Shown: in pieces, positions 1-11,420 of the stretch
Position numbering within the stretch: the first letter of the stretch is position 1
How the letters are laid out: every line of letters begins with the position of its first letter
Assembly (NCBI GenBank): GCA_029721435.1
Contig: CM056574.1
Span: 77,595,001-77,659,000, forward strand
Origin: Gymnothorax reevesii
Lineage: Eukaryota > Chordata > Actinopteri > Anguilliformes > Muraenidae
Reading direction: 5' to 3'
Length of the DNA: 64,000 nucleotides
The notes under the pieces: model-generated
What the model saw: the letters and a program-made list of their open reading frames with translations, nothing else
Database searches by the model: none
What the model was told of the DNA's origin: nothing
Position numbers and translations under genes: made by a program

Positions 1-294
1 GCCTTTCTTTCTCTCTTTCTTACCTCCCAAATGCTCTTTCCACTCTTTCAATCTCTACCATTTTTAATTTAAGTTCCATTTCTACATTTGGATTTTCCAC
101 AGGAAACTGTTGCAGATCTCCTGGTGCAAACACATTTCATCAATGTAATATTCAACAATCTCTCTAGCCAGTCTTGCTTTTCGCATGGCTGGTTTTACCT
201 CTGTCAGCTCTAACTGTCTGCATATTTCTGGCGCTTCTGTCTCTTTAAAAGACTTCAAAACCTCTTCGGTTAGTGATGCCAATAAATCATCCAT
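1..294 (-). pseudogene. gag N-terminus of LTR retrotransposon (partial)
   Basis: The ATG at 294-292 opens 70 codons: MDDLLASLTEEV, then an ELTEVKPAMRKARLAREIVE helix. The spacing matches the gypsy gag at 16124, where the equivalent helix reads KRDMRKGDIKKLIIERL. The frame stops near 82. A second frame then gives charged heptad-like sequence (VEMELKLKMVEIERVE) down to base 1, which looks like the gag coiled coil. This implies a frameshift close to position 85. Gag would form the particle that packages element RNA. Capsid and nucleocapsid parts are not in the window. I see the N-terminal similarity directly; the family call is inference. Confidence 0.65.
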
Positions 295-390
295 TGTGGT
301 GATCTGTCAATATATAAATAAGAAAATTCAAAAAAACAATTTCACAATCTAAATTTTAGATTTTCAATAAATGACTCACACAGTGGTCTA

Positions 391-410
391 TCCCAGACTT
401 GAGCCCCCAA
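391..410 (-). other. Primer-binding site of LTR element (degenerate)
   Basis: On the minus strand TGGGGGCTCAAGTCTGGGA lies 2-3 nt downstream of the LTR end. It is a mutated version of the tRNA-Pro-type site seen intact at 16065-16082. Confidence 0.6.
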
Positions 411-412
411 TT

Positions 413-776
413 TGTTTTGGCCCCAATTTGTTACGACAGTCCCTTGAGATGGGGTGGCTTTGCGATGTTCTGGGACAGGAAAATGCTCCAACACTTACAA
501 AAATCTACAAAAAGCTTCACAGGTCTTGAAAAGAGTGACAGGTCTGGTCAAATGTATCCTTCCACAATTTCTTCTTGCAATTTCTCCAACTACTTTACTC
601 TCTCAATTTTTCTCCTTATATACTCTTTTCCAGCCCCCTCCCAATTTTTCAATCCTCTTGGACCCGCTGAGGCATGCCCAGGACATGCCCAAAACCTAGC
701 TCCAGACTAAGCTTAACAAAAAAATTGTCAATACTGCCATCTGGTGGCTTTATTTGCCACATTACAAAATGATATG
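413..776 (-). repeat. LTR (family C)
   Basis: On the minus strand it starts TGTAATG and ends CAAAACA, the TG...CA form usual for LTRs, and is followed by a primer-binding site. A TATATAAG box lies about 616-624. The segments around 505-560 (gcttcacaggtcttgaaaag and onward) and around 690-776 are clearly shared with 62659-63125. Confidence 0.75.
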
Positions 777-1009
777 GATATATCCATAAAATGAGTTGTA
801 TATTTCCATTACTTTGAATAGAACCAATTCATATGACTGTACAAATAGGCATCAGTTTAGTTTTGTCAGAAGTCATTTTGTCCTCCCAACTTTATTTCGA
901 ACCTTTTTTTTAAAAATCGTCATACAAATCATTTCATAGGAGATACCACAAACGGCCACTAAATGTGCCTGCATAGAAACAGGACTGGCTGCGTGCATAT
1001 CGCAACAAC

Positions 1010-1012
<3 letters not shown>

Positions 1013-1046
<34 letters not shown>
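1013..1046. repeat. (TA)n microsatellite
   Basis: About 17 TA units at the 3' end of the minus-strand LINE below; possibly its 3' tail. Bases 777-1012 hold nothing I recognise. Confidence 0.9.
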
Positions 1047-1047
<1 letters not shown>

Positions 1048-1057
<10 letters not shown>

Positions 1058-2698
1058 AATAAGACAGCTTACCAGCAAGTGTAAGTAATATCAGAGGGAC
1101 AGACCACAACGTGAACAATGACATTTTACCAACCCATGTACAGGAATCATCAGAAGAAAAATAGTTGTTTAACTTCTCTTTATAAAAATGAAATAGCTTT
1201 GATTTAAAAGCAGCTGTAGTATCAGAAATTTGATAGAGGTGACTGGCGTTCCACAAATAAAATAATCTGTTAAAATACAAATGGCGAAAAGTTTCAGTCC
1301 TAAATTTTGGAATTTTCATTAAAAATGTATCCTCATTTTGAAATGAAACAAAATGGTTGTAGTTAATGTCATATTCCCCCTTCAAGCATTTGCACAAGAA
1401 TACACAACCAAATATATCACGTCTGTAGCCCAGCGGTAAAAGATCAAGCTTCATTAGTCGGACTTTATAATTGCTTTCAACACAATCATCATAACCAAGA
1501 ATGTACTTACTGGCTCTCCGTTGCACACCTTCAATATGAAGGAGAGATTTTTTTGATGATACGGCCCAAGATTGGGTGGAGTATTCTAAAAGTGGTCTTA
1601 TAAGCTAAATATACAGCTTTCGTTTTGTTTGAACTGAACAGGTATGACCGCAAGTTCTTTGAATTAATCCAAGCATACGATTTGCTTTACTGACCAAGAC
1701 ATTAGCATGTGCATCCCATGATAAATTTGATGACACCACAATCCCAAGATCACGCATGCAGTTGACTTTTTCAATTAGATTACCATTCATTGTGTAATGG
1801 TGAAGAATGGGAATTCGCTTCCCTGTAACGCTCAATAGTTTACATTCACCAGCGTCAAATCTCTTGTCCCATTTACGACTCCAATCCAACATGTTTTCTA
1901 GGTCGCACTGCAGGTGTGACCAGTCTTGCGTGTTTCTGATCTCTCTTATGCATTTAGAATCATCTGCAAACAAGGCAACCCTAGTCTCAGGACTTACACA
2001 GCCTGGCATGTCATTAATATACACCAGAAACATCAAAGGGCCCAAAATTGATCCTTGTGGAACCCCTGATTTAACGGGAGACCAGGATGATAGGGCACCG
2101 TCGACAGCAACTCTTTGTTTATGATTGGATAAATACGACATAAACCACTTTAAAAGATTACCATGAAATCCATATGTCTGGAGTTTAAGTAAAAGTAAGT
2201 CATGGGGGACGGAGTCGAAAGCAGATGAAAAGTCTAGATATAAAATATCAATTTTTCCAAACTGATCTAAGAATTTGCCAACTTCGTGAAATTCCTGGAT
2301 TAACTGAGTTATTGTCGACCGACCCTTAACAAAACCATGTTGTAGGTGATGTAGAACAGGCACTACATGAGGATAGACAAAATTAAGTATGCACCTTTCC
2401 AGCACCTTGCTACAAATGCACAATAACGATACCGGTCGATAATTACACACATTTTCTTCGTCAGATTTTTTATGGACTGGAATAACATTTGCTCTGAGCC
2501 AATCAAGTGGTAATTCTCCAGTTTGAAGAGATTTGTTAAAAGACTACAAAGTGACAGAGCCAATTCGCGAGCACATTCTTTTAAAAGCCGAACTGGGAAC
2601 CCGTCAGGCCCATATGCTTTATTTGTATCAAGGTTAATCAAAACTGATTCAACATCATGGACAGTAATCCTTAAATCACACAAATGACCATAATTCAA
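1048..2698 (-). pseudogene. LINE ORF2 reverse transcriptase, CR1/L2/jockey-like (5'-truncated)
   Basis: The product would copy LINE RNA into DNA at the target site. Reading right to left, the RT fingers (TNKAYGPDGFPVRLLKE, about 2630) come first, then NYRPVSLLCICSKVLE (about 2440), YLDFSSAFDSVPHDLL, the SGVPQGSILGP block, and the catalytic ALFADDS (about 1960). The C-terminal domain follows, with the QRRASKYILGY motif near 1520. There is no endonuclease domain, so the copy is 5'-truncated as LINEs often are. Lesions: a frameshift near 2525 between the first RT block and the rest, and a TAG at 1605-1607. The segments on both sides of the TAG are in the same frame. The clade among CR1, L2 and jockey is not resolved by eye. 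Confidence 0.85.
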
Positions 2699-2752
2699 TA
2701 CAAAGGTCCAAAAGAGTCCGAAGCTTCATAAAGCCTCGTTTGGCTATCACTA
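2697..2752 (+). repeat. Short dispersed repeat, copy 1
   Basis: The stretch from 'aatacaaaggtccaaaa' through 'cctcgtttggctatcacta' recurs in the same orientation at 14960-15016 with scattered differences. It is a fragment of an unknown interspersed repeat. Confidence 0.6.
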
Positions 2753-5700
2753 CTGTTAATGATCGTGCTGCTACACACTTGTATTTATGCACGTGCGTGT
2801 GACCTGTTTTAGTGGTGGTGCCCACCGGAAAATGGGGCTCTTCCGAAAGCCAATGTGTAATATTGCCTTCAAATGGGGCCATGTTTACAGTGTTCACGAG
2901 AAAAGTCCATATGAATGCCGCCTTCTTATGGTAGTCATGACGTCGCAAGTTGAACTTTTCTGAAAGCTTCGAGGACAAGAGTTGTGACGTGTTTGATGAC
3001 ATATTCAGAAATTGTATCGGGACTACAATTTAGCAGTTATGCCTTTCCATGTAATCCCTTAATTCCCATGCTTGCGGGTTCTGTGGTTGTGTTGGCAACC
3101 CTACTTTGAAGGAGCTAACGATAGCGAGAGCGCTGGACTGTACAATGTAGTTTGCATAACATACATTACCCTAACCTACTGGACAAGTAGGAACAGTGTA
3201 GACCATCGTCTTTATCGTCCGGTCTCTTGTTCCTCCGAGTGGCGTTCAGGTACAAATTAATCATGTAATTTTTGCGTAGAGACTGCCAGGAAAACTATGC
3301 TTTGGCGTCCTCATTGCCATAGCAACGATGTTCTTGCACAGTTATCACTTGAACGTTGAGCCATTTCTGCCCACAACTTCACGACATGACTTCACAACTT
3401 CACAAGTTCCATTTGAAGGTAGCATAATTCGAACCCTGATAGTAACTGTTACCCTTTTCCTACTACAAACTATGCCGCCCCGCGTTAAGCTTTTCCTACC
3501 CCAAGGCTTGTTAACTCCAGTATGTGTTCCAATTAATACTCATTACTCCGTTTTTTCGCTGTTCGGTTTGCACCTTGTGATTTCCCACTTCTGCTATATA
3601 AATTGATGAATGCCAATTTCTGCAAATTACTTCATCAGTTTTGCTGGTAACTGTTCACCATCGTTGGGTTTTCATAGCACTATTTTTATGTGTACTCTTT
3701 TTTGGATCAAATTGCGACCTCCTCTTCTTCTACTGTTGAACTGTATATGTGGTACAAAGGTTTCAAGTGATTTATTGCCATCTTGTGGAAAACCTGGCTT
3801 AATACATTGGAGTTTATTTGCTCCAAGCCAGTTGATTGGAAATGCAGGTCATTCGCATTTCCTCTGAAACGAATTGTCTAAAATTCACCAAAAAAAAAAT
3901 CGCTTGATATGAGATGGAAACTCGATTATTGACTTAAAACATGAAATATGCTGATGCATGTGATGGTAGCGTTTCACTAAAAGTGAAAACATTGTTTAAT
4001 GTCATTGTCCCCACCACTTCTCAAAAGGCACTCATTCTGACAGTTATCGCCCTCACCACTTTTCAAAATAAACTGACGCCCATGACTGTACTGTATTTTG
4101 TGTCAGCTGAGTTGCATCTAACGAAATGTCCATATGAGTGGATTCATAGCACTACATAAATTCAGTTTGTACACTGCTTAGGAAACCATTTATTACCCAT
4201 TCTTCATTTTTAAATTACTTAAAAACCTTCATACTTGATGACGAAACTTTTCAGAAACTTGACAGATGAGATCCAAAATGATAAGTATTTTCGAAATCTG
4301 TGGGTGGAGCAATAGGCGAAGATAACACGAGTCCTAAAAGAATGCAACAGTTGGTTGGGTAAATATGCACATTCATAAACAACAGAGCCCTGCGACGAGA
4401 CAGAAAAGTGATCCCATAGCGTCCCGTCCCATTAAAAATTATTTTAGATGGATCGAAAATCAACATAACTTTTAAAAAAACAAATAAAGATCACTGGATA
4501 AGGAATTGCACTGCTCTGATACACTTGCACATGCACAAACACACACATATATACAGACGGGTGAGAAATTGTTCATTGCCGACATATTAGCTTGAACTCT
4601 CTGACTTGGAGTGCAGAGTTGTAAAACTTAAATAGAGGAATACAGCAGCTACCTTACCTCCTGTTCCCTCACTGAAGGCTGTGACATAGGCTCAGGACCA
4701 TTTTCTATACACTCCAGGGAAGCTTAATCATAATCAAGGCAGACTTTATTTGTTTGGTGGGGGTTGTACGTAGAAAGGCACGGCCTCTGATTCGCTGACA
4801 TGCAGAACTTCATGGATGAACTGTTCAATGCACTACAAGAGGCTTAGATGTCTCTGGAGAGAGGCAGAGAAAAGTAGCATTAAAACAAAGGTAAAAATAA
4901 TGCAGTGCAATGTGCGTAACATTTCACAGTAGACCCACATTTTACTATACTCCACAGAATGGTTATGAGTCTAGCGCGAAGCTAAGTTACGTTAGCTAAA
5001 GGTAAATTAGCTTGCTAGAATAGGCAAAAGTTTAAGGCTCCTGACTATAAAACATATCAGTTTATAAGGCACGTGCAGTGTGTTCGGTTTATAGTCTTGA
5101 ATACGGAGAAGGTAATGGAGTTGGCACGCAGACAAGCAAGAACCATCTGACTCTATTTATGTGGGTATTCATCATTGAACTAAAAGAGAACCAAAAGAGT
5201 AAAGAACCAACTAACTAAAAGAACCAAAAAGTCACCAAAACCAAAAAGTAACTAAAAGAACCAAAAGAGTAGTTGCAAACTAAGTTCACAGTCCATCGCT
5301 AACTAGGTAAGTTAGCATCTGTGATTTCGGGAAACGCACCCCTGAGCAATGTCATGTTACTCAACAGCAAGTCAACTACTTTGCCAACATTTTTGAGTTG
5401 AAATCAAAAGTATTACTTCGCTGTTTAATAATGATCGTTTTAAACATTTGATATTGCAATTGGGTTTTAAAATTGTGTCTCAAACTAGAATTAAGTCTTT
5501 ACAGGTGGCTATGTTTCTTCCATTTCGCTCATAGTTACATCAGGGGTTTCCTACGCAAGGTTCTGCAGTGGTAAGAATTTCCAGAGAAAAGTGACCGTGA
5601 ACACGCACCATGGGTTGGAGTTCCACGAGCGCGAGCCGTTGTCATGGACATCTCGGATACCAGCGCGTTCATGAGCCCCACATTACACGTGTGGGCAAAA

Positions 5701-5862
5701 AGTCACACAGTGCATGTCTGCGTGGTTCCGGAAGTCGGCTGGCATAACATAACATAACATGAATGGCATGAACAGGCCTAGGATCTAGGATCTTATGACT
5801 ACTCACACTGTTATAGGGCATATCTGCAGAGAATCGAGAGAGAAGGGTGATTGAATGATGAC
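2753..5862. other. No recognisable gene (3.1 kb)
   Basis: Open frames at 3072-4159 (+) and 4251-4466 (-) are short. They show no domain, no low-complexity signature and no similarity to other parts of the window, so I treat them as chance. The only structure seen is the AAAAGAACC repeat at 5178-5271. Confidence 0.5.
5178..5271. repeat. Degenerate short tandem repeat (AACTAAAAGAACCAAA-like)
   Basis: About five imperfect units built on 'actaaaagaaccaaaa' over 94 bp. Confidence 0.7.
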
Positions 5863-6020
5863 AGGGACGGCAATCAGAGGGCCCCTGGGCCACAGGGAGA
5901 CGGCAATCAGAGGGCCCCTGGGCTATGGGGTACAGCAATCAGAGGGCTCCTGGGCTATGGGGGACGGCAGTCAGAGGGCCCCTGGGCTATGGGGGACGGC
6001 AGTCAGAGGGCCCCTGGGCT
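5863..6020. repeat. 32-bp minisatellite, 5 units
   Basis: The core cagtcagagggcccctggg recurs at 5871, 5904, 5936, 5968 and 6000, giving spacings of 33, 32, 32 and 32 bp. Two overlapping open frames here only reflect the repeat. Bases 6021-6386 hold further purine-rich 'agggccct' words but no gene. Confidence 0.9.
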
Positions 6021-6386
6021 GGCCCTGCTGTAGTGCCTCTCGTGAATACTCCTAAGGGATCCCTAATGTTTCCCAACTAGGGGTTCAAGGAAGTAGGGGG
6101 GGATGGATTCAGAGGGCCCTATGATTATGAAAGCCCCTGCTAAAGGTCGCGACTTCTGGCTATGTGGGGGCCCTAGGGAGAGCCCTAATGGGAAAGCATA
6201 CTGTTAAGAGAGCCCTCAGATTACAAATGTTCTTACAAAGGGCCTCTGATTTACTAAGGGTTTTGAATGAAAGTCCTTTCAGCGAGCCCTAAGGCCCAGG
6301 ATATGCTTGCTGTGTGACTTAGTATGTGCGGTTGCGCACATAAATTTGCAGCAGAACGATCAGAGCACTATGCACAATACTGGTAG

Positions 6387-6747
6387 TGTTGCCAAAAACA
6401 AATCACCAAAAGTCGCTATTGGCTATCTGAAAGGTCGCTAGGTTACGTCACGACGATACTATGATGTCATAAGGTCACACACGACTCACTGATCTCAAGA
6501 AAATGTGTCTACATTGCTATGTTGACAATCCCAAAGGGTACAGTTTCGAGATCGGGGCTAATGTGCAGTGCTCCTTAACCATGAAATAAGCTTCTGGTGG
6601 CGGTGCAGAGCTGAAGTGACATTAAAAAACAATGATTTTGACACCCGAGAGATGTGTTTTAGTCGCCAGATTCACCTAAAAAGCTGGTAAGTCGCTGGAT
6701 GAGGTTTTAGTCGCCAGAGAAGGCCAAAAGTCGCTAAATTGGCAACA
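6387..6747. mobile_element. Small inverted-repeat element (MITE-like)
   Basis: Inner ends are TGTTGCCAA (6387) and TTGGCAACA (6747). The word atactgg flanks both sides (6377-6383 and 6752-6758), which could be a hAT-type target duplication. The interior carries five 'agtcgc(c/t)' words near its ends. It has no coding capacity. Bases 6748-7230 hold nothing I recognise. Confidence 0.45.
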
Positions 6748-7433
6748 TTGGATACTGGCAGTATCATGTAGGGAGCAGATAGCCAACCGGGCTCTCATTA
6801 ATATTTTCCACCATTAATTGACTCTACCACGAGCTCAACATGGAAGTTTGGAAGATCGCCCCTCGCGGTTGTGTCAATATAGCAACATGCGCACATGTCT
6901 GCGTACCTTGTGTTCAGGTGTGCTACCATGCGTAACATCGACATAAAATACACATGACAACGTATTCAGGCATAAAATGTGCAGACGGCAAGCATATCCT
7001 GGGCCTAACGCTGGCCCCAGTAGACAGCTAGTATAAGCTGGACCTATTTTCTATGAGAAGTGATTTCCCTCCCGCACAGTATTGTGTGTACACAATACGA
7101 CATGGTCCTTGGAGTGAATTGAAACTGTCATTGCGACACGTCCAAAAGTTCAGAAATCTCTAACTCCAAGCAAATTTATCGCGCGTCGCGACCATATCGT
7201 GAAGCAAGTGTCCAACAGCCGAGCTAGACTCAGGGGCGGACTGTACAGTGGCCCAGTCACAATTCACAGCAGATTCACGTGTCATGATAACCTATAGTTA
7301 TCTTCGAGGAGAGAAGTAGACTGGTAGATATTCATCTTTGGAACACTGGGTTTCACCCCGCTTCACTTTGCAGATTTCGCTTCCATATGTCCCCACCGTA
7401 AAGGGGTGCACTGTACACACTAATGCCAACAAA

Positions 7434-8178
7434 GTGAAGTCCAAGTGAAAATCCAATATCGATACAACACTCCCACATTACACTTGGCATTGCTTTTATC
7501 GAAACTCCTCACATGGCAGAAATTTTGGAAGTTAAGTGAAAATCCTATATTGTTTAATCCATTTATCGAAACTCCTAACAACATTCTTACATTAAAACCT
7601 TTCTTAGACTATCAGATTTAGCATCCAACACCCTACTAAAAAGTTCATTGACATTTACATTTTATTATACTGTATTGTATTGTAATAATAGTGTACCTTA
7701 AGACTTAAAGCCATTGTAAGGGCTACTGTATTTTCAGTGAACAAATTTGGAAGTCTAAGTGGAATTCCAATATCGATTTTCCAATGGATTGAATGAAGGG
7801 GTGGAGACTTGGGCTCTCTCTATATATAGCCCCCTGCTTCACTACTCCTCACACCCTGACCTTGCAGTTTGACAACTTACTTTGTATTCAACCTGTGCAA
7901 CCTGACTTGTTCAGCAGTTTAACATTCAACAGCCTTTTTAAAGGCTGTTATCCATTTATATGATATTATATTATTAGAAACAACACTGCACCTTCAAAGG
8001 CTCAAAGCCTTTAGAAAAGGCTTAAGCATTTCCAACGCCCTTTTTAAGGCTTGTTGCCTTGTATTGTATTGTGGGTACTCGTTTGTTTATACTGTAATAT
8101 ATTATTGTTATTACAATCAGTTGTGAAAGTCCCTGTGAGAATTCAATCGATATAACACTCTAATATTACACTTGGCAT
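7434..8178. repeat. Direct repeats in the 5' region of the hAT element
   Basis: A block of about 57 bp (aagtgaaaatccaatatcga ... ttacacttggcat) at 7434-7490 recurs at 8120-8178, with a shorter copy near 7748-7778. Between them, 'ttgtattgtattgtaat' and 'aaaggctgttatcc/aaggcttgttgcc' words also recur. This is the stretch before the transposase start; no gene is seen in it. Confidence 0.6.
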
Positions 8179-8185
8179 CAGTAGT

Positions 8186-10167
8186 ATGGATTGCAAACAA
8201 AAAAGTGGGGCTTCAAAACGAAAAGCTAAAAAAATAGGGAGGCAAAGCAGGCCGATTCTTTTAAAAATGTGCCTTTGATTTCGAACTTTTTTGACATGCT
8301 TCAAGATTCAAATATTGATAATGTCATCTGTAGCCCGAGTTGCAGCAATGAAGAGATCACCACTGGTTTGATCATATCGGAGCCCTCACAGACCCAATCA
8401 AGCGTAGACCCGGCCTGTCAGGCTCAGGCCTCAGGCCCACACTCAGACCAGGCATCACCTGAGAAAATCTTTCCAAGTGAGGAGGATTGCACAGAGCCCA
8501 GTTTCACACCAGAAGCTGGGGACACCAACTCGGGTCATGAACCTCTTATTGACCCTGCTTTATGGCCAAATACCACAACCATTCAAGACTTGTGCTCTCT
8601 TAGGACAGGAGACTCACTGTCAGACCAGGCATCGCCTGAGAAAGTCTTGTCAAATCAGGAGGGGTACACTGAGACCAGTATCACATTAGGAGCTAGGGGC
8701 TCAAACTCCTGGTGTGAAACGGTTAATGACCCTGCTTTATGGCCAAGTGCCATTACTGAACAGGTCAAGTCGATTCTGGTTAGTAGAGGAGCAGCTGCTT
8801 TTCAAAATCGAAGTGAAAAGTACCCTGCCTCAAGTAGGGATAGGACCATGGGGGGCATCACTAGGAGTTTCACAAATTCCTTAATCAAATGCTCCCTACC
8901 TAATGCCCAGTCTGTGACTAGGCAGTGGCTACTTTACTCCCCTTCATCTGGTTGCATCTTTTGTTTTGCTTGCAAACTGTTTTCAAGTAAGCGCAATGCG
9001 TTTGTCCACGGGTTTTCTGATTGGGAACATTCTGAGCGTATCGGTGAGCATGAGAGGAGTGAGGAGCATAGGGCTTGCATGTTAGCATTACACAGTCGCT
9101 CCAAAAACAAAGGAAGAGTTGGTTCTGATCTTGTCAAACAAATTGATGCAGAGAGGCAATACTGGCGGGAAGTTTTGAAAAGAGTTGTTGCTGTAATTTA
9201 GTTTTTGGGTAAGAGGGGCCTTGCTTTCAGGGGAGATGATGATCGGTTGGGATCACCTCACAATGGTAACTTCTTGGGCCCTGTCGAACTGTTGGCCCAA
9301 TTTGACCCTTTTGTAGCTGACCATCTCCAAAGGTTTGCAGGCTAGGGCAAAGGCTCTGTGTCCTACCTCTCATCCACAATCTGTGAGGAATTTATCCACT
9401 TAATGGGAAAAGAACAAAGGAAGCAATTATCAGCGAGATTAAAGAGGCTAAATACTTCTCTGTTATCGTTGACTCCACTCCAGACCTTGCTCATGTGGAC
9501 CAACTCACTTCTATTTTCAGGTTTCTAAATAATGGTGGAGAAGTAGTTGAGCGTTTTCTGGCTTTTGAGCCTATTGAAAATCATTGTGGGAACAGTTTGG
9601 CTGAGTGTGGTGAACCTGGGCCTAGACTTAACTAACTGTCGAGGCCAGTCTTATGACAATGCAAGTAATATGTCAGGAAAGTACAATGGAGTCCAGCTCA
9701 TCTGAAAGGAATAAACCCATTCATTTGTTATGTCCCCTGTGCAGCACATTCATTGAATTTAGTCGGTGTCAATGTTGTTGACAGTAGTCCAGAAGCTGGC
9801 TGTTTCTTTGACTTTCTGCCATCAATGTACACATTTTGTGCCACGTCAACACACAGGTGGGGAAAGGTGTTCCATGATACAGATGTGAAACTCACACTGA
9901 AATCTTTGTCAGGTACTTGCTGGAGTTCAAAAGCTATATCAACAAAGGCTCTTTGGAAATATTATGCACAATTGAGAGAGGCACTGAACAATATTTCCAA
10001 AGATTCACAGGAGAAACGTGAAACTAAAAGTGAGGCCTCTGCACTCTGTAGCAAGCTGGACACCCTAGAGATAGCTATCATGGCTCACTTTTGGGATACA
10101 ATACTGCAGCGGTTCCAAGCCATGAGCCTGCAGTTGCAGAAACATGACATTGACATACACACAGCTA
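8186..10167 (+). pseudogene. hAT transposase, N-terminal two thirds (TTF-finger/DUF4371 type)
   Basis: The likely start is ATG 8186, with a lysine-rich N-terminus (MDCKQKSGASKRKAKK), then a frameshift near 8260 into the long frame at 8269-9201. Domains: a low-complexity segment with a 177-bp duplication (units starting 8446 and 8623, each ending DPALWP), then a TTF-type zinc finger (SGCIFCFACKLFSS, about 8940-8990). The start of the DDE core is visible as EAKYFSVIVDSTPDLAHVDQ near 9440-9505. Premature stops are TAG 9199-9201 and TAG 9343-9345, and a further shift leads into the frame at 9753-10167. Proteins with this finger-plus-DUF4371 layout are hAT transposases and the ZMYM1-like genes derived from them. 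The frame is broken at 10167/10168 by the CACTA-like insertion and resumes in phase at 26838. It is a dead copy. Confidence 0.8.
8446..8745 (+). repeat. 177-bp tandem duplication inside hAT ORF
   Basis: Two diverged units, each coding DQASPEK ... DPALWP. The period is 59 codons, so the frame is preserved. Confidence 0.75.
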
Positions 10168-10320
10168 CACTGCAAAAAAGCCAACTTGTATTTTTTGGCC
10201 TAAAACAGTACAAGGGACAACAGTTCTGCCAACTCATTTTTCTTTGTTGTGAAATGCGGGAAAGCCAACTTTCGGAGTTGGCATTTTTCACTTCAAGTCT
10301 AGTGGCTGTGTGCTGCTGCA
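10168..10320 (+). repeat. Left terminus and subterminal region of CACTA-like element
   Basis: CACTGCAAAAAAG is followed by 'gccaact' words near 10180, 10228 and 10263. The last forms the palindrome gccaactttcggagttggc. An open frame that runs from the hAT exon into this region (to 10388) is an accident of the junction. Confidence 0.6.
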
Positions 10321-10854
10321 AGGATCTGGAGTGCTGCTGCCTCGGGCTGAAGTCTGCACAGGTACGTTTTAAACTACCTTTAATTTAATTTATTTTAACG
10401 TTAAATCATAAAGGAATTTTATTTTGAGTTGTGTCGTAACGGAGAAAGAGACCGAACGCTACAAATTTTCAACATTTAAACACAAGGCTTTTCCGTCCTT
10501 AGCAGTAAGCAGCTAACTGATGCTAGCAGGGCTGCAGCAGGTCAGCCAGTAACATTAGCTTGTCTGGGCAAATCCTTTTCAAATATGACAGCATGTTGTC
10601 TTCTGGCTGGTTTGTATTGTGTTAATTCATGCTCAACTCAAAATTGTGGTCGCAACTTTAGCGGACATTTTATTTCATCTTTCATAAATGTTGAAGGTGT
10701 TATTACACAGGGTCATCTCTGCTCCCAGACAGCAGCAGGAGAGCAGGCTGTTTTATGTTAGTAGGGACAGAGAGAGCTGAGCTAGCCACATGCTGCGGCT
10801 CAATCCACTGCGCAGTAAATTAGGTTATCGTAGTTAGCAGTGGCGGCTCGTGAA

Positions 10855-11420
10855 TTGGCAACAGGAGAAGCCCGAATAATCCCTTAATGTTAATGCTTGT
10901 TCATGACCTGTTTTCAATCATTCATTTAAATTACAATAACAGAAACTCAGAAAACTCAACATTATCTGATGCGGCCAGTTTTCATTAAGAACGCATACCT
11001 GTCGACTCTCACGCATTCGGCATGAGTTTAAGTGGCATTTTTACGTTCCTCTGCTGTAGACAGCAATTATTCTATCAACGCGTATGTATGAGATTTTCGC
11101 GAGAAATTTAAGTACTTGTGCATGGAGGAGTTTGAAGCAATGGAATTGCATAAAGACGTTTCAAATTATCTTATTTCATTTAAACAATCATGAAACAAAT
11201 GCATTGCTTCCAACCCCTGAGTAAATAAAAGCGTGAGAAGTCTGGAGTCGTAATCAGTATGCGTTATAAATGAAAACTGGCCACATCTGATAATGTAGAG
11301 AGTTTTCGGAGTTTCTGTTATGGTAATTTAAATGAATGATTGAAAACAGGTCATGAACAATCGTTATTAACTTTAAGAGATTGTTTGAATAGAGAGGCAC
11401 ACAGCAAACAAACAAATAAT
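10855..11420. repeat. Long inverted repeat in the CACTA-like element's 5' region
   Basis: The left arm (about 10855-11030) and right arm (about 11225-11420) are imperfect reverse complements. For example, tgacctgttttcaatcattc near 10913 pairs with gaatgattgaaaacaggtca near 11335. A CAGTGGCGGCTCGTG word at about 10841, just outside the left arm, looks like a transposon end, so this may be a fold-back element nested here. A related left arm occurs at 37854. The rest of 10321-12487 is noncoding with a short GT run near 11760. Confidence 0.7.

Larger units (their letters stand above)
1..776 (-). mobile_element. LTR retrotransposon, 5' end (cut by window start)
   Basis: Read on the minus strand, the order is LTR (776 to 413), primer-binding site, about 100 nt of leader, and a gag start at 294. 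The rest of the element lies outside the window. The gag N-terminus resembles that of the gypsy element at 16124 (short acidic helix, then a lysine/arginine-rich helix), so I place it in Ty3/gypsy. The LTR is a relative of the LTR at 62659-63125, which has the same orientation. Confidence 0.75.

Noticed and set aside
3072..4466. Several open frames of 60-105 codons
   Set aside because: No motifs, no splice-linked structure, A/T-rich noncoding composition.
5863..6020. CRISPR-like array
   Set aside because: Repeats are contiguous with no unique spacers, and the genome is eukaryotic.
10168..10388. Extension of the hAT frame into 220 more bases
   Set aside because: The sequence after 10167 is the CACTA-like terminus; related hAT proteins continue instead with the sequence at 26838.
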